Assembly (NCBI GenBank): GCA_963920765.1
Contig: OY987248.1
Location: 2,857,001-2,921,000 of the forward strand
DNA from: Ulota crispa
Taxonomy: Eukaryota > Streptophyta > Bryopsida > Orthotrichales > Orthotrichaceae
Length of the DNA: 64,000 nucleotides
Direction: 5' to 3'
The position numbers were made by a program, and so were the translations under genes. The notes beneath the pieces are model-generated. The model made no database searches. It was given only the letters and a program-made list of their open reading frames with translations, and was not told the origin of the DNA. Positions 48,818 through 59,410 of this stretch are shown here, one piece after another (position 1 is the stretch's first letter; each line of letters opens with the position of its first letter).

Positions 48818-50158
48818 AATAGCCTATTCACGAACAAGATAAACTATTCCATTGTAGACATTGCTTCCGTTGTGGGGAGTATGAATATAGCCCCATTCAA
48901 TCAAAATATTGAAAAGAATGTTGAGGCCCAATTTTCATCTTATTTCATCTGGAAGAATCATTTTGACCGTCAGTTGGGATTAAGAATTGTTACGTTGTAG
49001 GAAGTAATTTGTTTCAAATGAACACCAATGTTTTTGGGTTGACATGGTTACTGTGGACTAATGCAGCCTATGTAACATGATTTCCACTTGATCACAATGA
49101 ACAAAACAACCAAGTCAAATAGTTAGTAATTTGTATAATGAACGTTGGTATTGTTGATTACAGAACATTTCCAAACCTTTCAAGGCCCATGCACTTTCGC
49201 GAGTATTTCAGAATTTGTTCTTGTATGAATAAAATGTCAACATTTTGACAAGCTCCATTATTATTTTTTAAACTGTAATCGTACAGATTCAAACTAGATA
49301 AGTTAAAGATCACACAGGAAAAGAAAACATAACAATAACATTTATGGATTGAAAGATTATAACATTTGATCCAGAGGGTGTTAAAAGTGTGAAAAAGAAT
49401 TTGAAGTCTTTCAAATCTTCTTTTTACATCTCAAATTTAAAATTGAGGATACCAGAAAAATATGAGTATATAAAGTACAACATGCATAACCCTAATCATT
49501 TTAGAGCTTTTTAAAATCTACTCTACAAAATTTTACATTAATTTTCTAATGTGATTGTTTCTCCAAGTTCTAATATACTTTAGGCTCATTTCCAAGAGCT
49601 CTCAACACTAGAAAGTGAAGATTTGTAATGGGCACCCTCGCACAAAATCTTAAATAGAAAAATGATAATTAGTCATTTTCAAAATCAGACTTTTAATACT
49701 AAAACAAGACTTCAACAATAACTTAAAAAATAATAAAAAAATCACTGCAATTAATCAATCAATCCTGAAGAAAATTTAGGCATCACAAATTACAAACAAG
49801 AAGGGACAGTTGTGATCCAGGTGGGCCTTGAGGGATAAAACACTTTATGATACTGGCAAACCATGTTGTGTCCTTTATAAAATCACATTTGCTCCAACAC
49901 TTTCACAGTTTTTAACAAATGGTGTAATATACATCCAGTATTAACTTCTACCACGTGTTTATCTCATGTTTTGTACTTCAATCTGACTTGTCAAATCAAC
50001 ACTTGTGTTCACAAAGGATGGGGTGCTTCACCTTAACTGCTGTCATGCATAAATGGTCATGGATTATACACTAAGCTTAGATCTTGGGACATTTAATTTG
50101 TCTGATAGAGACCACCAGTGTAGAATTGAATCGGTCATCAATCGTGTTGGATGTCAGG
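48818..50158. other. Intergenic DNA, no gene seen
   Basis: The segment near 49540-49700 (CCAAGTTCTAATATACTTTAGG and onwards) resembles, in reverse, part of the A1/A2 element interior, so it may be a fragment of that family. No coding region. Confidence 0.4.
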
Positions 50159-50540
50159 TAAGGTAGAAATACCATAAACGGTTAAAATAAAATAAGCCAC
50201 TTTAGCCTGTAAGATATGGGGATTTTTTGAGAAATTATGCTCAATTTGTGCAGGAACAAGGATAAAGAAGAGTGAAAAATAAAAATAAAAATAAAAATAA
50301 AAACAAATATTTACATAAAATATGGATTTAGGGTTTGGTCCAATTCTGGTTTCATAGGTGCACCTTAAACGGTTACATTTAGAATTTTGTTCCGAAACAA
50401 GTTTGAACCAATCAAATGTGAGGAAATAGCATTTTCTTAAAATGTTTCAAAATCTTTTTCAGATGCAGCTATTGTTGGTTTCAGAACAGTCTACTTCTCC
50501 AAGTAGAGGTTAATAACGGTTTATGGTATTCCTACCTTAA
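50159..50540. mobile_element. TIR element with TAAGGTAGAAATACC ends
   Basis: The left end is TAAGGTAGAAATACCATAAA and the right end TTTATGGTATTCCTACCTTA, about 25 bp of inverted repeat; 382 bp, non-coding. The ends resemble those at 24753 and 45389 (AAGGTAGG, CCATAA). Confidence 0.7.
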
Positions 50541-51592
50541 GTGGTTCATTCATAGAATGTTGTGTCAGTCTCTAAAAGCCGCTTTACATTAGGAGTCAAG
50601 GTCATGAAAACTTGGGTCATTATGACCAAATTTTTAGCCTAAATGGTTTCAAGAATGGCCCCAAGTGCCCATTTTAATACGAATATAATGGGGTTAACTC
50701 TCTTGGGTGTAAAGGCTTTGAGGTCAAAAAGTCAAGGACACTAGAACAAAATTTGAAGATTTTAGGAGAAAAGGGATAAAAAAAGAAACCAAGGATAATT
50801 GTTGATATTTTTACTCCATCTTACAGTGTTGCGTATCTGAAAAGAATGTTTTTAATTCAAAAAATTATATTTAACCCCTAAAGGCTTTTGACTACGTTTT
50901 CACCAAAATTGCTCCAAAACTACCATTTCTAATACAAGTACCAAATTCTATAAAAAATATTTTTGGACACTTGTAGCCGTAAGATCTTATAGTACACTAG
51001 TACCAAAAGATATGGAATTTTTTCAAAAACTCCCACCATGTAAATTGTAAGATATTTGAGTTCAAGTTGACAAAAAGCCATTTTTTGTTCTTGCAAAAAT
51101 ATAGGCAATTGCATTTGACAAGGCCATATTTGTACGAAAACATTTCCAAAACAATTGTATTTCTCTGATTCATTCTTCAAGGCAAGTTGGGTACACACTA
51201 CACACTACACACTTGAAAATTTTCATATCATTTGGAACTGTACAACACATGGAAAAAAATAGCAAGTAAAAGAAGTAGAAAATGATTCAAAACACTAAAT
51301 TGTTAAGAACTTAAGTATTGAAATGAAACATGCCGATCCCAATAGTTGTAATGTGGTAATAAACAATCTACATCCTTTGGCTTTATTGTTTTTCCAAAAT
51401 ATTGAAAATTGAGTAAAATAAAGGACTTAAAAAAATTTAGGGTACAAAATCCATATTAACTACTTGCAAACAGAATCTCCTCATTGCTTTCATCTCATTG
51501 ATCAAAATGGAATGATTCAAAACTTCCCACGCATACATAAATCTAAAGAATTAGTTTCAGTTTTTTTTGTAAATGTAATTTTTTAAAAGTTT
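50541..51592. other. Intergenic DNA with a half copy of element B
   Basis: A lone TTAA-CCCCTAAAGGC terminus lies at 50871-50885 with no partner found. Positions 51490-51592 resemble the right half of element B (ATGATTCAAAACTTCCCACG against ATGATTCAAAGCTCCCCACG). No gene. Confidence 0.5.
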
Positions 51593-51596
51593 TTAA

Positions 51597-52262
51597 CCCT
51601 TGAGCGCCCAGGCCATGTTCCAGGAAATACCGGCGTGGGTGACCTGTGGCCAAAAACTTATCCCTCACTGATTGGATACTGCAAATGAGGCAAGTTGACC
51701 GCTGAATCTCATGGTCAGGGTGAGGGCGTGGTTGAACTGATTTCTTTTGGAAAGAACGAGCGGTTAGATCTGGAGATTATACAGGTCAAAGTCCCCTTGA
51801 CTTCTGCAGGTTTAGCAAAAAATGGGGGTTCATTTTAGTTTGGGGCATCCTATTCCTATCAATAGCTTCACAGATTGTGGCAAAATCAAGAGGGTAGGTG
51901 GGGGTAGAAGTGTAGTACATGCTTGCAAAATTTGGGCAGTGTTTGAGCATCCCTTGGTAGTGAAATCTGCCTTCAAAGCAACGACCTCTGCATCAAGAAG
52001 TTCAAAATGGTCAGTCACTCTGGTTACGAGCCCCCCACCCCCATCAGCCAAAAACTAAGATTTCCCAGAAAACCCAATCTTTGGGCAATTCCAAGGCAAG
52101 ATACGGCCTATGGGAACTCAATCGGCCCACTACGTCCCATAACCCTTGTACCAGCCCACGACTAGGTACTGCTCCTAGAAAACAACCACTTGGATCTTGA
52201 CAAGGGGGACTCAAAAATAGAATTATGGGAGGCCGGTTTTGGGGACGTGGGCCGCTCAAGGG
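51597..52262. mobile_element. TTAA-flanked piggyBac-like MITE D, nested in a B-type repeat
   Basis: It has perfect TTAA on both sides. The termini are CCCTTGAGCGCCCAGGCC and, complemented, CCCTTGAGCGGCCCACGTCC. Length 666 bp, more GC-rich than its surroundings. It sits inside a B-type sequence: GAATGATTCAAAACTTCCCA lies to the left and GCTGCCCAAATTGCCCAA to the right. No coding capacity. Confidence 0.75.
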
Positions 52263-52266
52263 TTAA

Positions 52267-52957
52267 GCTGCCCAAATTGCCCAACAAACAAAGAAAACTA
52301 CATATCATGAAATAACTTTTGAATCATGTAGTCAAAAGTTATGAATTTTTTTGGATCTTAAAGCTATTCTTTGAAAAAATCATGTGTGAAAATTTCAAAG
52401 AAAAAAATGATAGACCCATTTGTATTGAGTTGCCCAAAATTGCTATGTTGTCAAGAAACACTATTTGGGCTTTTATTAGAATTAGCTATGGAGGACATTA
52501 AAATTGAGCACTAAAGCTAACTTCAGCCAACAACTTCTAAAAAAAAAAACTAGTAGAAGGTAGGTAGCTCAAATTACGTCCATTCACATATAATGCATCC
52601 CATACGTAGCCCAAGAATGGGTATGAGGTGGTTCTTGAATGGAAGCTTTTTAGTGTTAAAAGAAAAGGCATCTTTTATAGCAAGAGCCAATCACACTCCT
52701 TGATTTCACCTCATCTTTTTATAAGTTGCACATGGACGGTTTATGGGAGATATAGAATTACAAATAGGTGCCTACTACAAAAAACTTTGAAAATTCATCA
52801 ACAATTCAATAATGCCTGAAAAAATATGAAAAAAATTGTGTTACATTTAGCATCCATGTCTCTTTGTCTAAAAATTAGATAAAAAATCTTTGTGTCTTGG
52901 AGAGGCCATGAAAAAGTAGATCAGCCCTTAAATTGCTGCTTTTCTAGCTACCTACCA
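52267..52957. other. Intergenic DNA, continuation of B-type repeat
   Basis: The first tens of bases (GCTGCCCAAATTGCCC) continue the B-type repeat broken by D. The rest is AT-rich and unassigned. Confidence 0.4.
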
Positions 52958-53594
52958 CCCCTAAATGCCCAAGGCACCACATTATGGTGTTGAAAATACT
53001 TTGAACTTGTATAAAACCTAACCAAGTTTCTATTTTTAGTATGTTTTATTTTGAAACTATTATTTCTAGAGGCTAGTTTTAGAATCAAAAAACCAATTTT
53101 GTAAATGATAGATTATGATTTTTCTATTCAAGATTTTTGGCAAGGGTGTCCATTGCAATCTTGACTTTGTTAGTGTTGAGAGCTCTTGGAAATGAGCCTC
53201 AAGTACAATAGATCTTGGAGAAAAAATTACTCTATAAATTCATTTAAAAAAGTTGTAAATGAATATTTGAAAAGCGGCAAATTGATTGGAGATATGTATT
53301 TTATGTCCTTTAACCCCATATTTTTCATGTGACCACTTTTTTTAGATTTGACATTTGAAAAAAGGATTAAAAGACTTCAAGTCATTTTCAGAGTTTTAAC
53401 ACCCTCTTGATGAAACATTATAATCTTTCGATGAGTGTGTTTTTGTTTCCTCTGTGATTTCTAACATATATATGTAGTTTGATTTTGTATGGTCACAATT
53501 AAAAAAAACTAATATAACTTATCAAAATTTTGGCTTTCTTTTCCACTTAAAATAAATTCCTAGAAGCTCAAAAAATGCCTTGGACATTTAGGGG
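52958..53594. mobile_element. TTAA-type MITE, copy A2
   Basis: It is the same family and orientation as 22603-23246 (637 against 644 bp). The left end is CCCCTAAATGCCCAAGGC and the right end is GCCTTGGACATTTAGGGG-TTAA. The left flank is ACCA, so the duplication is eroded on that side. Internal blocks shared with A1 include GATTTTTCTATTCAAGATTTT in part and GGTGTCCA-TGCAATCTTGA. Confidence 0.72.
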
Positions 53595-53598
53595 TTAA

Positions 53599-54109
53599 CA
53601 GTCAAACATTTACCTTCAACACGGTTTCAAAGTTTCTTGAACATCCATAACATTCAGTAGCACTCAGCAGGCCTACCTTCCCTCCAACTGAAGAGTGTGG
53701 AATATTCCACACTCATTAGTAGCTAAGAGGATACTTGGCAAAATTTGTCAGAGAGTTTATGAAAGAGAGGCTCAGTTTAGTGCACATACGTCGATGTGGG
53801 GGCCAGCCATGTCAGAAAATTTTAATTTAATTTAAATTTTTTAATTTAAATTTTTTTTGTTAGGATGAAATTCGTGGATGTTACTTGAAGAGAATGAAAG
53901 GCAGCCTCTCTTTAGGCTACTGAATGCATAACATTATTGACCAAGGTTTATTCCTCCCCTCAACCCTTGAGGAATATCCCTCCCTATATGCCTGGAGAGG
54001 GTTTAGTTAAAGATTGTGAAAGCTGATTGGGCCTCGGTTTAGATCTGACGAATGGTATTCACTAGGGGCTTCTCATATTTGGGAAGCAAGAGGGACTCCC
54101 CAATGAAGG
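53599..54109. other. Intergenic DNA, no gene seen
   Basis: It has an AT palindromic run near 53818-53862. TGCCTGGAGAGGGTTTAGTT near 53990 resembles 44678-44700, suggesting another dispersed repeat. No gene. Confidence 0.45.
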
Positions 54110-54113
54110 TTAA

Positions 54114-54469
54114 CCCTTAAAGGACGGATGGATCACCGGGGCTTGCCCTGCCTATAGAATTCTATAGTGTTTTGCACATGGGCACTAGTAGTATTGCTTC
54201 AAGAAGTTGGAAAAATTAACAGTGCATGGTGCCCTCATGAAAATTGCAAGAAGTGCAGCTTTGGGAGCTAATACCATGTATCACAATTTGGGTTACAAAA
54301 TAAAACAAATGTATCTCAAAAGGAAATTTTTTGCCTTCCATGATGCACTACGCTTTTATGATCACATTTGAAAAAAATCAAATCAAAATTGGTCTTTTTC
54401 TGGGATACAGAATTCATTTTCAGAGACAAAGGACGTTTTTTTTTTTTTGTCAGTGCCGACGTTTAGGGG
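54114..54469. mobile_element. TTAA-flanked element E1
   Basis: It has perfect TTAA on both sides. The left end is CCCTTAAAGGACGGATGG; the right end complements to CCCCTAAACGTCGGCACTG. It is 356 bp, the better-kept sister of 27833-28190. A T-run near 54436-54448 is internal. Confidence 0.72.
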
Positions 54470-54473
54470 TTAA

Positions 54474-55326
54474 CAATGTTATGTGTTATGCCCAAATTTG
54501 GTGCCGTGGGCATTTAAGCGCCTTGACCTCTGAGGGGAGTATAACTGCACTTACGAAACCACCCTATGACCGTGCTTCATCTCGCATTATTTGACCAACC
54601 TGTCGTCCCGGCCGCGGTCGCTTCGCAGCGAGGCAGAGGGTCCTGCGTGGCGAGGAGGAGCATTGGGCGATGGGGGCGAAGCGGACTTTGAACGACACCT
54701 TCATTTGTTGTGTTTTTTCATCAATGCAAGATCGTGACGTTAACTCATTGGTCGTGATAAGTGAAGGCAGCATTGATTGAGAAGCGATGGAGAGACAAGA
54801 AGCGCAAAGCGGGTTGCCAACACCACGTGAGCTTGCTGTCAGGCCTTCCTCCCAAATCTGGCGTGCCACAACATTCGAACGAGCATATGCTCTAGAAATG
54901 CGAGCGCTTCAATGCCGCGTGATGGAATTCTGCTGAGCTCTTGATTGGCTGCTACATTCACGCTACAAGAAATTTGCCTTCTGGTGGTGTTTCAAACTTT
55001 CGGTTCCTTGATTCTTGGGTCGGCGAGATGTTGGTCGTCAACAACGGTGGAAATACCGAGAAAAATGGGTGTATGCGAAACTCCCTTCCCCGGAGGGTTC
55101 GGTCAATTTGCTTATGATGGGACGCATTACACATTTTCTCTTTCCCGGAGGGTTCGGTCAATTTGCTTATGATGGGACGCATCACACATTTTCTTATTCC
55201 AATCTCTGCATTAAAAAGCATTCGGCGAAAATTCTTCCTGGTACTGCTGGACATACTTCGCACTGCGTTGTGAGCTTTGAAGATCCCTTCCTCTTCGAAA
55301 TCACTGCATCAGCCCCGTTGGAGATC
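54474..55326. other. GC-richer 5' flank of galactosyltransferase copy 2
   Basis: The 101-codon frame on the minus strand (54564-54869) has no domain and no partner exon, so it is not called. A 55-bp tandem duplication lies at 55090-55197. The region may hold promoter and 5' UTR sequence of the downstream gene. Confidence 0.4.
55090..55197. repeat. 55-bp tandem duplication, two copies
   Basis: CGGAGGGTTCGGTCAATTTG starts at 55091 and again at 55146. The copies run through GACGCAT(T/C)ACACATTTTCT and differ at few bases. Confidence 0.92.
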
Positions 55327-57752
55327 CGTGACGCATTGCACCGCTGGATCTGGTATTACGCTTTTCATCTCTCAAGATATCGCCTTTGTCATTCTTGCTG
55401 TTCAGGAGCGCTCGCATCTGTCATTTAGGTTAAGCACTGGGGGATTTGGCATCATTATTTGTCCTCGTCGCTGGGTGCAGATGCGATAACCCTAATTTCA
55501 TCTCCCCTTCGGAGGTCCTGGGTTTTCGGTTGTGAGATTCGGTGTGGGACGCCGGGGGCCGAGCTAGGGCTGGAACAGAGTGATGTGACCGAGCGGACGA
55601 GAGCAGGAGGGCTCGGAGGGCCACAAATTGGGTGCGATCTTGAGGCGGGGCGTGGTGTGGCCGGGAGGGCAGCGATGCGGATGAGGGGGAAGATAGTGGG
55701 CAGTGGGGGCGTGACATGGAGGGGCGTGCTGGTGTTGTGCGTGGCGAGCTTTTGCGTGGGCCTGCTGTTCACGAATCGCATGTGGAGCGGGCCGGAGTTC
55801 AACGACGACGTGAGGACGGAGTGCGATCCGCAGCCTAGGTCGAGCGACGGCAAGACGGAAATCGTGGGCGAGGCGTCGCGGACGCACGACGTGATCCAGA
55901 GGCTGGACAAGACGATAGCGTCGCTGGAATCGGAGCTGTCGGCCGCGCGGTCGCAGAAGGGGACGGGGGGCGAGTCGCGGCAGGCGGCGACGGTGCTGGA
56001 GACGGCGGGGGCGGCGCAGGGGCCGAGCGGGGGGCCGAAGAAGGCGTTCGTGGTGATCGGGATCAACACGGCGTTCAGCAGTCGCAAGCGGCGGGACTCG
56101 GTGCGCGAGACGTGGATGCCGCAGGGCGAGAAGCTGCGGAAGCTGGAGGCGGAGAAGGGCGTGGTGATGCGGTTCGTGATCGGGCACAGCGCGACGCCGG
56201 GGGGGATCCTGGACCGCGCCATCGAGGCGGAGGCGGCGCAGCACGAGGATTTCCTGCGGCTGGACCACGTGGAGGGGTACCACGAGCTGTCGATGAAGAC
56301 GAAGATCTACTTCGCGACGGCGGTGCGGCTGTGGGACGCGGACTTCTACGTGAAGGTGGACGACGACGTGCACGTGAACGTGGCCATGCTGGGGGCGACG
56401 CTGTTCCGGCACCGGGCGAAGCCGCGGGTGTACATCGGGTGCATGAAGTCGGGGCCGGTGCTGGCGCAGAAGGGCGTGAAGTATCACGAGCCGGAGTACT
56501 GGAAGTTCGGCGAGGAGGGGAACAAGTACTTCCGGCACGCGACGGGGCAGATCTACGCCATCTCCAAGGACCTGGCGCGGTACATCGAGGTGAACCGGCC
56601 GCTGCTGCACCGGTACGCGAACGAGGACGTGTCGCTGGGGGCGTGGATCATCGGGCTGGACGTGGACCACATCGACGACCGCAGCATGTGCTGCGGCACG
56701 CCGCCGGACTGCGAGTGGAAGGCGCAGGCGGGGAACGTGTGCGTGGCGTCGTTCGACTGGACGTGCAGCGGCATCTGCAAGTCCGTGGAGCGGCTCAAGG
56801 ACGTGCATCAGCGCTGCGGCGAAGGCGACGACGCCATCTGGAACTCCTCGTTCGCGTAGAGCGACCGACCCCTGGAGGCGTCGTGTCCGGTCGGGGCACC
56901 ACAGCTTTCGTGACGCGACCGGGGAGGCGGGGCGAGCGCGTGAAGACGAAGCAAGTCACGGGGCGAGAGAGAGCTTGCGTTGCAGCCGAGGGCGAGTCCC
57001 CAGCGCTTATTTTGTCGCGGGAGAGGAACCCGAGCACCCATTGTGCGGAGAGCGCAACGCCGGGGAGCCAGGTGGAGCGACGTAGCGGCGGGTAGTGCGT
57101 GCGTTTGCAGAGGCGTCCCATTTATTTTGTAAGTAGCTGGAGCTTGGATAGGACGGATCCTTTGAGTCGGATCGACGAGCTGGGCTTGCGATTGAAGCGT
57201 TTGAGGAGACGTTGTCCGGGCCTGAAGGTCTGGGGTCAGCGATCGGTCAGTAGAAGAGAGGGGCGGGCCTGCGAGGATCCATGGGAAGATGGACGCAGCT
57301 CGGCCTGGAGGTCTGTGCGCTGTGCGGACCGGCAGCAGAGGAAGCATGTGGAGGCATTTGTAATTGGTAGATGATTGATTCTTGTCAGGTGTACATTGTG
57401 GACATTTCTTCGGGAGTTGTGATTGTGTCTGGTTGCTTTTTGCGTGTGAGAATGCGTTTGTGACGCTGATTGATGCGGAGGTGGATTGGTGGATTACGCG
57501 AGCTGCAGCGGACGAAGCCAGCCGAGTGGGTGTTGATCGTGTTGTGAAGAGCATTGTCGTCATGAGCTGATGGAAGTGCGCTTGGAAGTCCAAGTTTGTG
57601 AGGACTGTGGGTATTTCTTCTAGTATAATTTGGACTTCCAGGTGCTTTTTTATATCGGGAACGTTCATGTGGCTCGTGAATCATCGTCGCACGTGGCAGC
57701 ATGACTTTCATTGCTGTGTTCTTAGTATAAGCTTGCTCACACAATTATTTAA
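55327..57752 (+). repeat. Right arm of the 2.4-kb inverted duplication
   Basis: It is the reverse complement of 28814-31283. Identity is essentially complete from GGTTGTGAGATTCGG at 55528 to about 57060. There the left arm has an extra imperfect copy of about 25 bp of GCCGGGGAGCCAG-type sequence. Flanks on both sides are homologous but diverged. Confidence 0.88.
55675..56859 (+). CDS. Beta-1,3-galactosyltransferase (GT31), copy 2
   Basis: A single-exon 394-aa frame from MRMRGKIV to [10 protein letters not shown]. The protein equals copy 1 at every residue, and the antisense frames of the two copies also match, so the DNA is identical through the coding region. Domains are as in copy 1: signal-anchor, DUF4094-like stem, GT31 domain with DxD and a Cys-rich C-terminus. 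The frame stays open upstream to 55459 but without another ATG. The two copies are transcribed divergently about 24.8 kb apart. Their 5' flanks differ, so regulation may differ although the product is the same. Confidence 0.93.
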   Translation: MRMRGKIVGSGGVTWRGVLVLCVASFCVGLLFTNRMWSGPEFNDDVRTECDPQPRSSDGKTEIVGEASRTHDVIQRLDKTIASLESELSAARSQKGTGGESRQAATVLETAGAAQGPSGGPKKAFVVIGINTAFSSRKRRDSVRETWMPQGEKLRKLEAEKGVVMRFVIGHSATPGGILDRAIEAEAAQHEDFLRLDHVEGYHELSMKTKIYFATAVRLWDADFYVKVDDDVHVNVAMLGATLFRHRAKPRVYIGCMKSGPVLAQKGVKYHEPEYWKFGEEGNKYFRHATGQIYAISKDLARYIEVNRPLLHRYANEDVSLGAWIIGLDVDHIDDRSMCCGTPPDCEWKAQAGNVCVASFDWTCSGICKSVERLKDVHQRCGEGDDAIWNSSFA

Positions 57753-59410
57753 GGTTGGGATAGTCCGTGTACAGTAATGTGGCTGCAGGAACATTTGTGT
57801 TCACTTCAAGCCAGTGTTTGGGAAGTTTTTCGAGCTTTACCGGCACTTATTCTTCATTTCTAATATTCAACCTGATATTGAAAACTGATGTCTTTATTTA
57901 GTGTAATTGCATTTTTAAATTTTTAAATTTTTTTAAATTTTATTTTTTTTAAATTTTTTAAATTTTGACATTTTTTAAAACCGGAGAGGTATATTGAAAT
58001 TGGAGCCGTATATTGTTTTTTTTTTTTTTCACGGGTATACATTGTACCAACTGCTCGTTCTCCCTCAGCACAATTTCGGGCTTCAGGGACCAAGATTCTC
58101 AAAATTTGCCAAATCTTCAGCCTCTCGAAGCACAATAGGTAGGCATTTGAGATTTGTGCATTGCCTGCTTATTGGCTCTTGACCGCAGAGGAAAATTTGT
58201 ATTGTAAGAAGCAATCTGACGTCGTTACTTTGTTTGACCGTAGCGTTCTCCGATGTTTAGAGTTTACACTGTGAGGCTTTGGTAGGCTCTCTCAAGATAA
58301 AGTTTGATGGATGCAAAGAATTTAAAGCCTAATATGCAATTTAAATCAATTTATTAGATTGGAAGTATTTTGCCTAGAGATGCTCTCAATGGCTTGGATT
58401 CTTGTTATTGATACAAGTATGCCTTGCACACTTATTGTGCTTGGAATGAGATAAGTGTACATTTGGTCATAGACGAGATTATAATCTCCAGGACTTCAGT
58501 TTTGGACATCCATAACTTAAAAGGTAGTGATCCGTCTTGCAAATCCCAACATCTCAGTGGGGTTAGATAATCCCTCAGTATAAATGTACCAATGTGAAGC
58601 TTATGTTCAAAACACACAAACTTCGTGAACTCAAAGGCTGCACGAAGGTTTCAGGAACTCAACAGCAAAAGTGCTATCAACAAGCACAGATTGTAACCTT
58701 GTACTGACACGTGCCAAATTCACACAGAACAACAACCTTCGCACAATAATTCTTGAGAACTACATCAAAGAACTGGAAAAAGAAAAAGAAATTCATGCAA
58801 ACCCACAACAAATCGCAAATTCCTCCTAGTGCTCCCATGTGAATCCTTTATAAATAAACAAAACTTGTTGAAACAGCATGACCTCATCTTCACTATTCCT
58901 GCCCGAGTGTGTCACCGAACCTCAAAACTTCCCACGAGAATTATCCCCAAAAACCCACACCTTCACACTCTCCTGCTTAGCTAATTGTGTAGCAAACTCG
59001 TCAAACAGAGTGTAGCCAACGGCCACAACCAAAGCTAAATGTGAAGAAATACGTAACTCTGCGACTATCACTCAGCCCTACCAAAAACAAAGTCATCCTC
59101 AACATTGAATCCTTCGTGTAAAAGCATGACCTTGCAATAACTATTCCTGCCAGGGAGTATCACCGAACTACAAAAATTCTGTTTTTTCTCACAAGCGAAC
59201 ACCTTGAAAACATATTGAGCGCCTCGAAATGAGCTTGGCACTCTCCTGTTCAGAGATATGTGGAGATACTCAATACACTCGGAGAGGATAATGGCCGCAA
59301 CTAAAGCTAGAAAAACCGTAACTCTAGATTGGTATTCAACTCTGCGAGGACAAAACTTGATTGCATATGAGAAAGTTTGTGCACACAAGTCAGTGTGTAC
59401 CTGAAGGGAA
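57753..59410. other. Intergenic DNA between the duplication and the ASD gene
   Basis: It holds an AT low-complexity run (TTTTTAAATTTTTTAAATTTT type) near 57908-57975 and a T-run near 58015. The 124-codon minus frame at 59068-59442 overlaps the end of the ASD gene in another frame and has no recognisable features. The 3' UTR of ASD probably lies in the right-hand part. Confidence 0.45.

Noticed and set aside
22599-54473. PIF/Harbinger assignment of the TTAA-ended elements
   Set aside because: A 3-bp TTA or TAA duplication would need the same triplet in the same orientation on both sides; the ends are TTAA-CCC and GGG-TTAA, which fit only a palindromic 4-bp TTAA.
54564-54869. 101-codon minus-strand frame upstream of copy 2
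   Set aside because: No domain, no partner exon and no copy beside the other transferase gene.
56112-57095. 327-codon Gly/Arg-rich frame overlapping galactosyltransferase copy 2 (twin at 29503-30468)
   Set aside because: Frame-shifted shadow of the GT31 coding sequence with no recognisable fold.
56808-57668. 286-codon minus-strand frame downstream of copy 2 and its 179-codon counterpart at 29034-29573
   Set aside because: It overlaps the antisense of the 3' flank. The two arms do not keep the same frame length, so it is not conserved as protein.
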